From: Petrolisthes cinctipes | Lineage: Eukaryota; Arthropoda; Malacostraca; Decapoda; Porcellanidae | Reading direction: 5' to 3' | Length of the DNA: 64,000 nt | Assembly: GCA_033782935.1 (NCBI GenBank) | Contig: JAWQEG010000004.1 | Coordinates: 744,001-808,000 of the forward strand | Part shown: in pieces, positions 46,011 to 58,926 of the stretch | Layout: each line of letters opens with the position of its first letter | Position numbering within the stretch: position 1 is the stretch's first letter | Made by a program: the position numbers and the translations under genes | The notes under the pieces: generated by a model | What the model was told of the DNA's origin: nothing | The model's input: only the letters and a program-made list of their open reading frames with translations | Databases searched by the model: none

Positions 46011-49000
46011 AGTAGGCATGTACAGATACCTTCTGGGACCTCTAAATATCGAATTTTCGGGTGTTTTGGGACTGAATTTGAGATATCGATTTATTGGCAC
46101 CTAAAATGTCGATTTTTAGCATGTTTTTCGCCTATATTTTGAAAATATTCTAGCACTGTGTAGGCATGTACAGATTGCTTCTGGGACCCCAAAATATTGA
46201 ATTTTCGGGTGTTTTGAGCCTGAATTTGATATATAAACGGGTACAGAAGATACATGCACATATTGACTTTGGGCATCTAAAATATCGATTTTTAGCATGT
46301 TTTGGGCCTGTATTTTGAAAATACTCTAACACTGAGTAGGCATGTACAGATTGCTTCTGGGACCCCAAAATATTGAATTTTCGGGTGTTTTGAGCCTGAA
46401 TTTGAGATATAAACGGGTACTGAAGATGCATGCACATATCGACTTTTGTGCACCTAAAAGATCGATTTTCAGTATGTTTTGAGCATGTATTTTGAAAATA
46501 CTCTAACACGGAGTAGGCATGTACAGATCGCTTCTGGGACCCCTAAATATCGAATTTTCGGGTGTTTTGGGACAGAATTTGAGATATCGACTTTTTGGCA
46601 CCTAAAAGATCGATTTTTAGCATGTTTTTAGCCTATATTTTGAAAATATTCTAGCACTGTACAGATTGCTTCTGGGACCCCAAAATATTGAATTTTCGGG
46701 TGTTTTGAGCCTGAATTTGAGATATAAACAGGTACAGAAGATACATGCACATATTGACTTTGGGCACCAAAAATATCGATTTTCAGCATGTTTTGGGCCT
46801 GAATTTTGAAAATACTCTAACACGGAGTAGGCATGTACAGATCGCTTCTGGGACCCCAAAATATCAAATTTTCGGGTGTTTAGGGCCAGAATTTGAGATA
46901 TAAACGGGTACAGAAGATGCATGCACATATCGACTTTTGGGCACCTGAAAGATCGATTTTCAGTATGTTTTTGGCCTGTATTTTGAAAATACTCTAACAC
47001 GGAGTAGGCATGTACAGATACCTTCTGGGACCTCTAAATATCGAATTTTCGGGTGTTTTGGGACTGAATTTGAGATATCGATTTATTGGCACCTAAAATG
47101 TCGATTTTTAGCATGTTTTTCGCCTATATTTTGAAAATATTCTAGCACTGTGTAGGCATGTACAGATTGCTTCTGGAACCCCAAAATATTGAATTTTCGG
47201 GTGTTTTGAGCCTGAATTTGAGATATAAACGGGTACAGAAGATACATGCACATATTGACTTTGGGCATCTAAAATATCGATTTTCAGCATGTTTTGGGCC
47301 TGTATTTTGAAAATACTCTAACACTGAGTAGGCATGTACAGATTGCTTCTGGGACCCCAAAATATTGAATTTTCGGGAGTTTTGAGCCTGAATATAAGAT
47401 ATAAACGGGTACTGAAGATGCATGCACATATCGACTTTTGTGCACCTAAAAGATCGATTTTCAGTATGTTTTGAGCATGTATTTTGAAAATACTCTAACA
47501 CGGAGTAGGCATGTACAGATCGCTTATGGGACCCCTAAATATCGAATTTTCGGGTGTGTTGGGGCTGAATTTGAGATATCGACTTTTTGGCACCTAAAAT
47601 GTCGATTTTTAGCATGTTTTTAGCCTATATTTTGAAAATATTCTAGCACTGTACAGATTGCTTCTGGGACCCCAAAATATTGAATTTTCGGGTGTTTTGA
47701 GCCTGAATTTGAGATATAAACGGGTACAGAAGATACATGCACATATTGACCTTGGGCACCAAAAATATCGATTTTCAGCATGTTTTGGTCCTGAATTTTG
47801 AAAATACTCTAACACGGAGTAGGCATGTACAGATCGCTTCTGGGACCCCAAAATATCAAATTTTCGGGTGTTTAGGGCCAGAAATTGAGATATAAACGGG
47901 TACAGAAGATGCATGCACATATCGACTTTTGGGCACCTGAAAGATCGATTTTCAGTATGTTTTTGGCCTGTATTTTGAAAATACTCTAACACGGAGTAGG
48001 CATGTACAGATACCTTCTGGGACCTCTAAATATCGAATTTTCGGGTGTTTTGGGACTGAATTTGAGATATCGATTTATTGGCACCTAAAATGTCGATTTT
48101 TAGCATGTTTTTCGCCTTTATTTTGAAAATATTCTAGCACTGTGTAGGCATGTACAGATTGCTTCTGGGACCCCAAAATATTGAATTTTCGGGTGTTTTG
48201 AGCCTGAATTTGAGATATAAACGGGTACAGAAGATACATGCACATATTGACTTTGGGCATCTAAAATATCGATTTTCAGCATGTTTTGGGCCTGTATTTT
48301 GAAAATACTCTAACACTGAGTAGGCATGTACAGATTGCTTCTGGGACCCCAAAATATTGAATTTTCGGGTGTTTTGAGCCTGAATATGAAATATAAACGG
48401 GTACTGAAGATGCATGCACATATCGACTTTTGTGCACCTAAAAGATCGATTTTCAGTATGTTTTGAGCATGTATTTTGAAAATACTCTAACACGGAGTAG
48501 GCATGTACAGATCGCTTATGGGACCCCTAAATATCGAATTTTCGGGTGTGTTGGGGCTGAATTTGAGATATAAACGGGTACTGAAGATGCATGCACATAT
48601 CGACTTTTGTGCACCTAAAAGATCGATTTTCAGTATGTTTTGAGCATGTATTTTGAAAATACTCTAACACGGAGTAGGCATGTACAGATCGCTTCTGGGA
48701 CCCCTAAATATCGAATTTTCGGGTGTTTTGGGACTGAATTTGAGATATCGACTTTTTGGCACCTAAAAGATCGATTTTTAGCATGTTTTTAGCCTATATT
48801 TTGAAAATATTCTAGCACTGTACAGATTGCTTCTGGGACCCCAAAATATTGAATTTTCGGGTGTTTTGAGCCTGAATTTGAGATATAAACAGGTACAGAA
48901 GATACATGCACATATTGTCTTTGGGCACCTAAAATATCGATTTTCAGCATGTTTTGGGCCTGAATTTTGAAAATACTCTAACACGGAGTAGGCATGTACA

Positions 49001-49654
49001 GATCGCTTCTGGGACCCCAAAATATCAAATTTTCGGGTGTTTAGGGCCAGAATTTGAGATATAAACGGGTACAGAAGATGCATGCACATATCGACTTTTG
49101 GGCACCTGAAAGATCGATTTTCAGTATGTTTTTGGCCTGTATTTTGAAAATACTCTAACACGGAGTAGGCATGTACAGATACCTTCTGGGACCTCTAAAT
49201 ATCGAATTTTCGGGTGTTTTGGGACTGAATTTGAGATATCGATTTATTGGCACCTAAAATGTCGATTTTTAGCATGTTTTTAGCCTATATTTTGAAAATA
49301 TTCTAGCACTGTACAGATTGCTTCTGGGACCCCAAAATATTGAATTTTCGGGTGTTTTGAGCCTGAATTTGAGATATACACGGGTACAGAAGATACATGC
49401 ACATATTGACTTTGGGCACCAAAAATATCGATTTTCAGCATGTTTTGGGCCTGAATTTTGAAAATACTCTAACACGGAGTATGCATGTACAGATCGCTTC
49501 TGGGACCCCAAAATATCGAATTTTCGGGTGTTTAGGGCCAGAATTTGAGATATAAACGGGTACAGAAGATGCATGCACATATCGACTTTTGGGCACTTGA
49601 AAGATCGATTTTCAGTATGTTTTTGGCCTGTATTTTGAAAATACTCTAACACGG
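46011..49654 (+). repeat. Superunit S1 (3,644 bp: 992+992+1,169+491)
   Basis: Blocks start at 46011, 47003, 47995 and 49164. The 992-bp block is A1-B1-C1-A2-B2(minus 10)-C2. A1 in this domain carries cgatttattggcacc and tttttcgcctatatt, which mark the right-hand array. The first block has gaatttgatatataaac near 46230, the superunit start marker. The 1,169-bp block at 47995 contains an extra 177-bp hybrid at 48496. The 491-bp block lacks A1-B1-C1's last two members. Confidence 0.9.
48496..48672 (+). repeat. 177-bp A2/C1 hybrid that makes the 1,169-bp block
   Basis: It starts as the local A2 (agatcgcttatgggacccct, gggtgtgttggggctg). After gagatat it becomes C1 (aaacgggtactgaag, gtgcacc, gagcatg). 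The switch lies exactly at the edge of the 29-bp block missing from A, so this A2 start has regained the block through exchange. The same hybrid is seen at 56599 and 57768. Confidence 0.87.
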
Positions 49655-52600
49655 AGTAGGCATGTACAGATACCTTCTGGGACCTCTAAATATCGAATTT
49701 TCGGGTGTTTTGGGACTGAATTTGAGATATCGATTTATTGGCACCTAAAATGTCGATTTTTAGCATGTTTTTCGCCTATATTTTGAAAATATTCTAGCAC
49801 TGTGTAGGCATGTACAGATTGCTTCTGGGACCCCAAAATATTGAATTTTCGGGTGTTTTGAGCCTGAATTTGATATATAAACGGGTACAGAAGATACATG
49901 CACATATTGACTTTGGGCATCTAAAATATCGATTTTTAGCATGTTTTGGGCCTGTATTTTGAAAATACTCTAACACTGAGTAGGCATGTACAGATTGCTT
50001 CTGGGACCCCAAAATATTGAATTTTCGGGTGTTTTGAGCCTGAATTTGAGATATAAACGGGTACTGAAGATGCATGCACATATCGACTTTTGTGCACCTA
50101 AAAGATCGATTTTCAGTATGTTTTGAGCATGTATTTTGAAAATACTCTAACACGGAGTAGGCATGTACAGATCGCTTCTGGGACCCCTAAATATCGAATT
50201 TTCGGGTGTTTTGGGACTGAATTTGAGATATCGACTTTTTGGCACCTAAAAGATCGATTTTTAGCATGTTTTTAGCCTATATTTTGAAAATATTCTAGCA
50301 CTGTACAGATTGCTTCTGGGACCCCAAAATATTGAATTTTCGGGTGTTTTGAGCCTGAATTTGAGATATAAACAGGTACAGAAGATACATGCACATATTG
50401 ACTTTGGGCACCAAAAATATCGATTTTCAGCATGTTTTGGGCCTGAATTTTGAAAATACTCTAACACGGAGTAGGCATGTACAGATCGCTTCTGGGACCC
50501 CAAAATATCAAATTTTCGGGTGTTTAGGGCCAGAATTTGAGATATAAACGGGTACAGAAGATGCATGCACATATCGACTTTTGGGCACCTGAAAGATCGA
50601 TTTTCAGTATGTTTTTGGCCTGTATTTTGAAAATACTCTAACACGGAGTAGGCATGTACAGATACCTTCTGGGACCTCTAAATATCGAATTTTCGGGTGT
50701 TTTGGGACTGAATTTGAGATATCGATTTATTGGCACCTAAAATGTCGATTTTTAGCATGTTTTTCGCCTATATTTTGAAAATATTCTAGCACTGTGTAGG
50801 CATGTACAGATTGCTTCTGGGACCCCAAAATATTGAATTTTCGGGTGTTTTGAGCCTGAATTTGAGATATAAACGGGTACAGAAGATACATGCACATATT
50901 GACTTTGGGCATCTAAAATATCGATTTTCAGCATGTTTTGGGCCTGTATTTTGAAAATACTCTAACACTGAGTAGGCATGTACAGATTGCTTCTGGGACC
51001 CTAAAATATTGAATTTTCGGGTGTTTTGAGCCTGAATATGAGATATAAACGGGTACTGAAGATGCATGCACATATCGACTTTTGTGCACCTAAAAGATCG
51101 ATTTTCAGTATGTTTTGAGCATGTATTTTGAAAATACTCTAACACGGAGTAGGCATGTACAGATCGCTTATGGGACCCCTAAATATCGAATTTTCGGGTG
51201 TGTTGGGGCTGAATTTGAGATATCGACTTTTTGGCACCTAAAATGTCGATTTTTAGCATGTTTTTAGCCTATATTTTGAAAATATTCTAGCACTGTACAG
51301 ATTGCTTCTGGGACCCCAAAATATTGAATTTTCGGGTGTTTTGAGCCTAAATTTGAGATATAAACGGGTACAGAAGATACATGCACATATTGACCTTGGG
51401 CACCAAAAATATCGATTTTCAGCATGTTTTGGTCCTGAATTTTGAAAATACTCTAACACGGAGTAGGCATGTACAGATCGCTTCTGGGACCCCAAAATAT
51501 CAAATTTTCGGGTGTTTAGGGCCAGAATTTGAGATATAAACGGGTACAGAAGATGCATGCACATATCGACTTTTGGGCACCTGAAAGATCGATTTTCAGT
51601 ATGTTTTTGGCCTGTATTTTGAAAATACTCTAACACGGAGTAGGCATGTACAGATACCTTCTGGGACCTCTAAATATCGAATTTTCGGGTGTTTTGGGAC
51701 TGAATTTGAGATATCGATTTATTGGCACCTAAAATGTCGATTTTTAGCATGTTTTTCGCCTATATTTTGAAAATATTCTAGCACTGTGTAGGCATGTACA
51801 GATTGCTTCTGGGACCCCAAAATATTGAATTTTCGGGTGTTTTGAGCCTGAATTTGAGATATAAACGGGTACAGAAGATACATGCACATATTGACTTTGG
51901 GCATCTAAAATATCGATTTTCAGCATGTTTTGGGCCTGTATTTTGAAAATACTCTAACACTGAGTAGGCATGTACAGATTGCTTCTGGGACCCTAAAATA
52001 TTGAATTTTCGGGTGTTTTGAGCCTGAATATGAGATATAAACGGGTACTGAAGATGCATGCACATATCGACTTTTGTGCACCTAAAAGATCGATTTTCAG
52101 TATATTTTGAGCATGTATTTTGAAAATACTCTAACACGGAGTAGGCATGTACAGATCGCTTATGGGACCCCTAAATATCGAATTTTCGGGTGTGTTGGGG
52201 CTGAATTTGAGATATCGACTTTTTGGCACCTAAAATGTCGATTTTTAGCATGTTTTTAGCCTATATTTTGAAAATATTCTAGCACTGTACAGATTGCTTC
52301 TGGGACCCCAAAATATTGAATTTTCGGGTGTTTTGAGCCTGAATTTGAGATATAAACGGGTACAGAAGATACATGCACATATTGACCTTGGGCACCAAAA
52401 ATATCGATTTTCAGCATGTTTTGGTCCTGAATTTTGAAAATACTCTAACACGGAGTAGGCATGTACAGATCGCTTCTGGGACCCCAAAATATCGAATTTT
52501 CGGGTGTTTAGGGCCAGAATTTGAGATATAAACGGGTACAGAAGATGCATGCACATATCGACTTTTGGGCCCCTAAAAGATCGATTTTCAGTATGTTTTT

Positions 52601-54113
52601 GGCCTGTATTTTGAAAATACTCTAACACGGAGTAGGCATGTACAGATACCTTCTGGGACCTCTAAATATCGGATTTTCGGGTGTTATGTTACTGAATTTG
52701 AGATACCGATTTTTTGGCACCTATAATATCGATTTTTAGCATGTTTTTAGCCTATATTTTGAAAATATTCTAGCACTGTGTAGGCATGTACAGATTGCTT
52801 CTGGGACCCAGAAATATTGAATTTTCGGGTGTTTTGAGCCTGAATTTGAGATATAAACGGGTACAGAAGATACATGCACATATTGACTTTGGGCATCTAA
52901 AATATCGATTTTCAGCATGTTTTGATCCTGTATTTTGAAAATACTCTAACACTGAGTAGGCATGTACAGATTGCTTCTGGGACCCAAAAATATTGAATTT
53001 TCGGGTGTTTTGAGCCTGAATTTGAGATATAAACGGGTACTGAAGATGCATGCACATATCGACTTTTGTGCACGTAAAAGATCGATTTTCAGTATGTTTT
53101 GAGCATGTATTTTGAAAATACTCTAACACGGAGTAGGCAGGTACAGATCGCTTCTGGGACCCCTAAATATTGAATTTTCGGGTGTTTTGGGACTGAATTT
53201 GAGATATCGACTTTTTGGCACCTAAAAGATCGATTTTTAGCATGTTTTTAGCCTATATTTTGAAAATATTCTAGCACTGTACAGATTGCTTCTGGGACCC
53301 CAAAATATTGAATTTTCGGGTGTTTTAAGCCTGAATTTGAGATATAAACAGGTACAGAAGATACATGCACATATTGACTTTGCGCACCAAAAATATCGAT
53401 TTTCAGCATGTTTTGGGCCTGAATTTTGAAAATACTCTAACACGGAGTAGGCATGTACAGATCGCTTCTGGGACCCCAAAATATCAAATTTTCGGGTGTT
53501 TAGGGCCAGAATTTGAGATATAAACGGGTACAGAAGATGCATGCACATATCGACTTTTGGGCACCTGAAAGATCGATTTTCAGTATGTTTTTGGCCTGTA
53601 TTTTGAAAATACTCTAACACGGAGTAGGAATGTACAGATACCTTCTGGGACCTCTAAATATCGAATTTTCGGGTGTTTTGGGACTGAATTTGAGATATCG
53701 ATTTATTGGCACCTAAAATGTCGATTTTTAGCATGTTTTTAGCCTATATTTTGAAAATATTCTAGCACTGTACAGATTGCTTCTGGGACCCCAAAATATT
53801 GAATTTTCGGGTGTTTTGAGTCTGAATTTGAGATATAAACGGGTACAGAAGATACATGCACATATTGACTTTGGGCACCAAAAATATCGATTTTCAGCAT
53901 ATTTTGGGCCTGAATTTTGAAAATACTCTAACACGGAGTATGCATGTACAGATCGCTTCTGGGACCCCAAAATATCGAATTTTCAGGTGTTTAGGGCCAG
54001 AATTTGAGATATAAACGGGTACAGAAGATGCATGCACATATCGACTTTTGGGCACTTGAAAGATCGATTTTCAGTATGTTTTTGGCCTGTATTTTGAAAA
54101 TACTCTAACACGG
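49655..54113 (+). repeat. Superunit S2 (4,459 bp: four 992-bp blocks + 491)
   Basis: Blocks start at 49655, 50647, 51639, 52631 and 53623. The start marker gaatttgatatataaac is present. The block at 52631 is a distinctive variant with tcggattttcgggtgttatg, gttactg, gataccg, cctataatatcg and later gcacgtaaaag and ggcaggtacag. Those variants return at 61903-62550, showing that S2 and S4 are copies. Confidence 0.9.
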
Positions 54114-57100
54114 AGTAGGCATGTACAGATACCTTCTGGGACCTCTAAATATCGAATTTTCGGGTGTTTTGGGACTGAATTTGAGATATCGATTTATTGG
54201 CACCCAAAATGTCGATTTTTAGCATGTTTTTCGCCTATATTTTGAAAATATTCTAGCACTGTGTAGGCATGTACAGATTGCTTCTGGGACCCCAAAATAT
54301 TGAATTTTCGGGTGTTTTGAGCCTGAATTTGATATATAAACGGGTACAGAAGATACATGCACATATTGACTTTGGGCATCTAAAATATCGATTTTTAGCA
54401 TGTTTTGGGCCTGTATTTTGAAAATACTCTAACACTGAGTAGGCATGTACAGATTGCTTCTGGGACCCCAAAATATTGAATTTTCGGGTGTTTTGAGCCT
54501 GAATTTGAGATATAAACGGGTACTGAAGATGCATGCACATATCGACTTTTGTGCACCTAAAAGATCGATTTTCAGTATGTTTTGAGCATGTATTTTGAAA
54601 ATACTCTAACACGGAGTAGGCATGTACAGATCGCTTCTGGGACCCCTAAATATCGAATTTTCGGGTGTTTTGGGACTGAATTTGAGATATCGACTTTTTG
54701 GCACCTAAAAGATCGATTTTTAGCATGTTTTTAGCCTATATTTTGAAAATATTCTAGCACTGTACAGATTGCTTCTGGGACCCCAAAATATTGAATTTTC
54801 GGGTGTTTTGAGCCTGAATTTGAGATATAAACAGGTACAGAAGATACATGCACATATTGACTTTGGGCACCAAAAATATCGATTTTCAGCATGTTTTGGG
54901 CCTGAATTTTGAAAATACTCTAACACGGAGTAGGCATGTACAGATCGCTTCTGGGACCCCAAAATATCAAATTTTCGGGTGTTTAGGGCCAGAATTTGAG
55001 ATATAAACGGGTACAGAAGATGCATGCACATATCGACTTTTGGGCACCTGAAAGATCGATTTTCAGTATGTTTTTGGCCTGTATTTTGAAAATACTCTAA
55101 CACGGAGTAGGCATGTACAGATACCTTCTGGGACCTCTAAATATCGAATTTTCGGGTGTTTTGGGACTGAATTTGAGATATCGATTTATTGGCACCTAAA
55201 ATGTCGATTTTTAGCATGTTTTTCGCCTATATTTTGAAAATATTCTAGCACTGTGTAGGCATGTACAGATTGCTTCTGGGACCCCAAAATATTGAATTTT
55301 CGGGTGTTTTGAGCCTGAATTTGAGATATAAACGGGTACAGAAGATACATGCACATATTGACTTTGGGCATCTAAAATATCGATTTTCAGCATGTTTTGG
55401 GCCTGTATTTTGAAAATACTCTAACACTGAGTAGGCATGTACAGATTGCTTCTGGGACCCCAAAATATTGAATTTTCGGGTGTTTTGAGCCTGAATATGA
55501 GATATAAACGGGTACTGAAGATGCATGCACATATCGACTTTTGTGCACCTAAAAGATCGATTTTCAGTATGTTTTGAGCATGTATTTTGAAAATACTCTA
55601 ACACGGAGTAGGCATGTACAGATCGCTTATGGGACCCCTAAATATCGAATTTTCGGGTGTGTTGGGGCTGAATTTGAGATATCGACTTTTTGGCACCTAA
55701 AATGTCGATTTTTAGCATGTTTTTAGCCTATATTTTGAAAATATTCTAGCACTGTACAGATTGCTTCTGGGACCCCAAAATATTGAATTTTCGGGTGTTT
55801 TGAGCCTGAATTTGAGATATAAACGGGTACAGAAGATACATGCACATATTGACCTTGGGCACCAAAAATATCGATTTTCAGCATGTTTTGGTCCTGAATT
55901 TTGAAAATACTCTAACACGGAGTAGGCATGTACAGATCGCTTCTGGGACCCCAAAATATCAAATTTTCGGGTGTTTAGGGCCAGAAATTGAGATATAAAC
56001 GGGTACAGAAGATGCATGCACATATCGACTTTTGGGCACCTGAAAGATCGATTTTCAGTATGTTTTTGGCCTGTATTTTGAAAATACTCTAACACGGAGT
56101 AGGCATGTACAGATACCTTCTGGGACCTCTAAATATCGAATTTTCGGGTGTTTTGGGACTGAATTTGAGATATCGATTTATTGGCACCTAAAATGTCGAT
56201 TTTTAGCATGTTTTTCGCCTATATTTTGAAAATATTCTAGCACTGTGTAGGCATGTACAGATTGCTTCTGGGACCCCAAAATATTGAATTTTCGGGTGTT
56301 TTGAGCCTGAATTTGAGATATAAACGGGTACAGAAGATACATGCACATATTGACTTTGGGCATCTAAAATATCGATTTTCAGCATGTTTTGGGCCTGTAT
56401 TTTGAAAATACTCTAACACTGAGTAGGCATGTACAGATTGCTTCTGGGACCCCAAAATATTGAATTTTCGGGTGTTTTGAGCCTGAATATGAAATATAAA
56501 CGGGTACTGAAGATGCATGCACATATCGACTTTTGTGCACCTAAAAGATCGATTTTCAGTATGTTTTGAGCATGTATTTTGAAAATACTCTAACACGGAG
56601 TAGGCATGTACAGATCGCTTATGGGACCCCTAAATATCGAATTTTCGGGTGTGTTGGGGCTGAATTTGAGATATAAACGGGTACTGAAGATGCATGCACA
56701 TATCGACTTTTGTGCACCTAAAAGATCGATTTTCAGTATGTTTTGAGCATGTATTTTGAAAATACTCTAACACGGAGTAGGCATGTACAGATCGCTTCTG
56801 GGACCCCTAAATATCGAATTTTCGGGTGTGTTGGGGCTGAATTTGAGATATCGACTTTTTGGCACCTAAAATGTCGATTTTTAGCATGTTTTTAGCCTAT
56901 ATTTTGAAAATATTCTAGCACTGTACAGATTGCTTCTGGGACCCCAAAATATTGAATTTTCGGGTGTTTTGAGCCTGAATTTGAGATATAAACGGGTACA
57001 GAAGATACATGCACATATTGACCTTGGGCACCAAAAATATCGATTTTCAGCATGTTTTGGTCCTGAATTTTGAAAATACTCTAACACGGAGTAGGCATGT

Positions 57101-58926
57101 ACAGATCGCTTCTGGGACCCCAAAATATCAAATTTTCGGGTGTTTAGGGCCAGAAATTGAGATATAAACGGGTACAGAAGATGCATGCACATATCGACTT
57201 TTGGGCACCTGAAAGATCGATTTTCAGTATGTTTTTGGCCTGTATTTTGAAAATACTCTAACACGGAGTAGGCATGTACAGATACCTTCTGGGACCTCTA
57301 AATATCGAATTTTCGGGTGTTTTGGGACTGAATTTGAGATATCGATTTATTGGCACCTAAAATGTCGATTTTTAGCATGTTTTTCGCCTATATTTTGAAA
57401 ATATTCTAGCACTGTGTAGGCATGTACAGATTGCTTCTGGGACCCCAAAATATTGAATTTTCGGGTGTTTTGAGCCTGAATTTGAGATATAAACGGGTAC
57501 AGAAGATACATGCACATATTGACTTTGGGCATCTAAAATATCGATTTTCAGCATGTTTTGGGCCTGTATTTTGAAAATACTCTAACACTGAGTAGGCATG
57601 TACAGATTGCTTCTGGGACCCCAAAATATTGAATTTTCGGGTGTTTTGAGCCTGAATATGAAATATAAACGGGTACTGAAGATGCATGCACATATCGACT
57701 TTTGTGCACCTAAAAGATCGATTTTCAGTATGTTTTGAGCATGTATTTTGAAAATACTCTAACACGGAGTAGGCATGTACAGATCGCTTATGGGACCCCT
57801 AAATATCGAATTTTCGGGTGTGTTGGGGCTGAATTTGAGATATAAACGGGTACTGAAGATGCATGCACATATCGACTTTTGTGCACCTAAAAGATCGATT
57901 TTCAGTATGTTTTGAGCATGTATTTTGAAAATACTCTAACACGGAGTAGGCATGTACAGATCGCTTCTGGGACCCCTAAATATCGAATTTTCGGGTGTTT
58001 TGGGACTGAATTTGAGATATCGACTTTTTGGCACCTAAAAGATCGATTTTTAGCATGTTTTTAGCCTATATTTTGAAAATATTCTAGCACTGTACAGATT
58101 GCTTCTGGGACCCCAAAATATTGAATTTTCGGGTGTTTTGAGCCTGAATTTGAGATATAAACAGGTACAGAAGATACATGCACATATTGACTTTGGGCAC
58201 CTAAAATATCGATTTTCAGCATGTTTTGGGCCTGAATTTTGAAAATACTCTAACACGGAGTAGGCATGTACAGATCGCTTCTGGGACCCCAAAATATCAA
58301 ATTTTCGGGTGTTTAGGGCCAGAATTTGAGATATAAACGGGTACAGAAGATGCATGCACATATCGACTTTTGGGCACCTGAAAGATCGATTTTCAGTATG
58401 TTTTTGGCCTGTATTTTGAAAATACTCTAACACGGAGTAGGCATGTACAGATACCTTCTGGGACCTCTAAATATCGAATTTTCGGGTGTTTTGGGACTGA
58501 ATTTGAGATATCGATTTATTGGCACCTAAAATGTCGATTTTTAGCATGTTTTTAGCCTATATTTTGAAAATATTCTAGCACTGTACAGATTGCTTCTGGG
58601 ACCCCAAAATATTGAATTTTCGGGTGTTTTGAGCCTGAATTTGAGATATAAACGGGTACAGAAGATACATGCACATATTGACTTTGGGCACCAAAAATAT
58701 CGATTTTCAGCATGTTTTGGGCCTGAATTTTGAAAATACTCTAACACGGAGTATGCATGTACAGATCGCTTCTGGGACCCCAAAATATCGAATTTTCGGG
58801 TGTTTAGGGCCAGAATTTGAGATATAAACGGGTACAGAAGATGCATGCACATATCGACTTTTGGGCACTTGAAAGATCGATTTTCAGTATGTTTTTGGCC
58901 TGTATTTTGAAAATACTCTAACACGG
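54114..58926 (+). repeat. Superunit S3 (4,813 bp: 992+992+1,169+1,169+491)
   Basis: Blocks start at 54114, 55106, 56098, 57267 and 58436. It equals S1 with the 1,169-bp block present twice, so offsets to S1 are 8,103 before the extra block and 9,272 after it. The hybrids at 56599 and 57768 each correspond to 48496. In the duplicated block the A2 at 56776 still has gggtgtgttggggctg while 57945 has gggtgttttgggactg, which fixes the crossover position between them. Confidence 0.9.
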
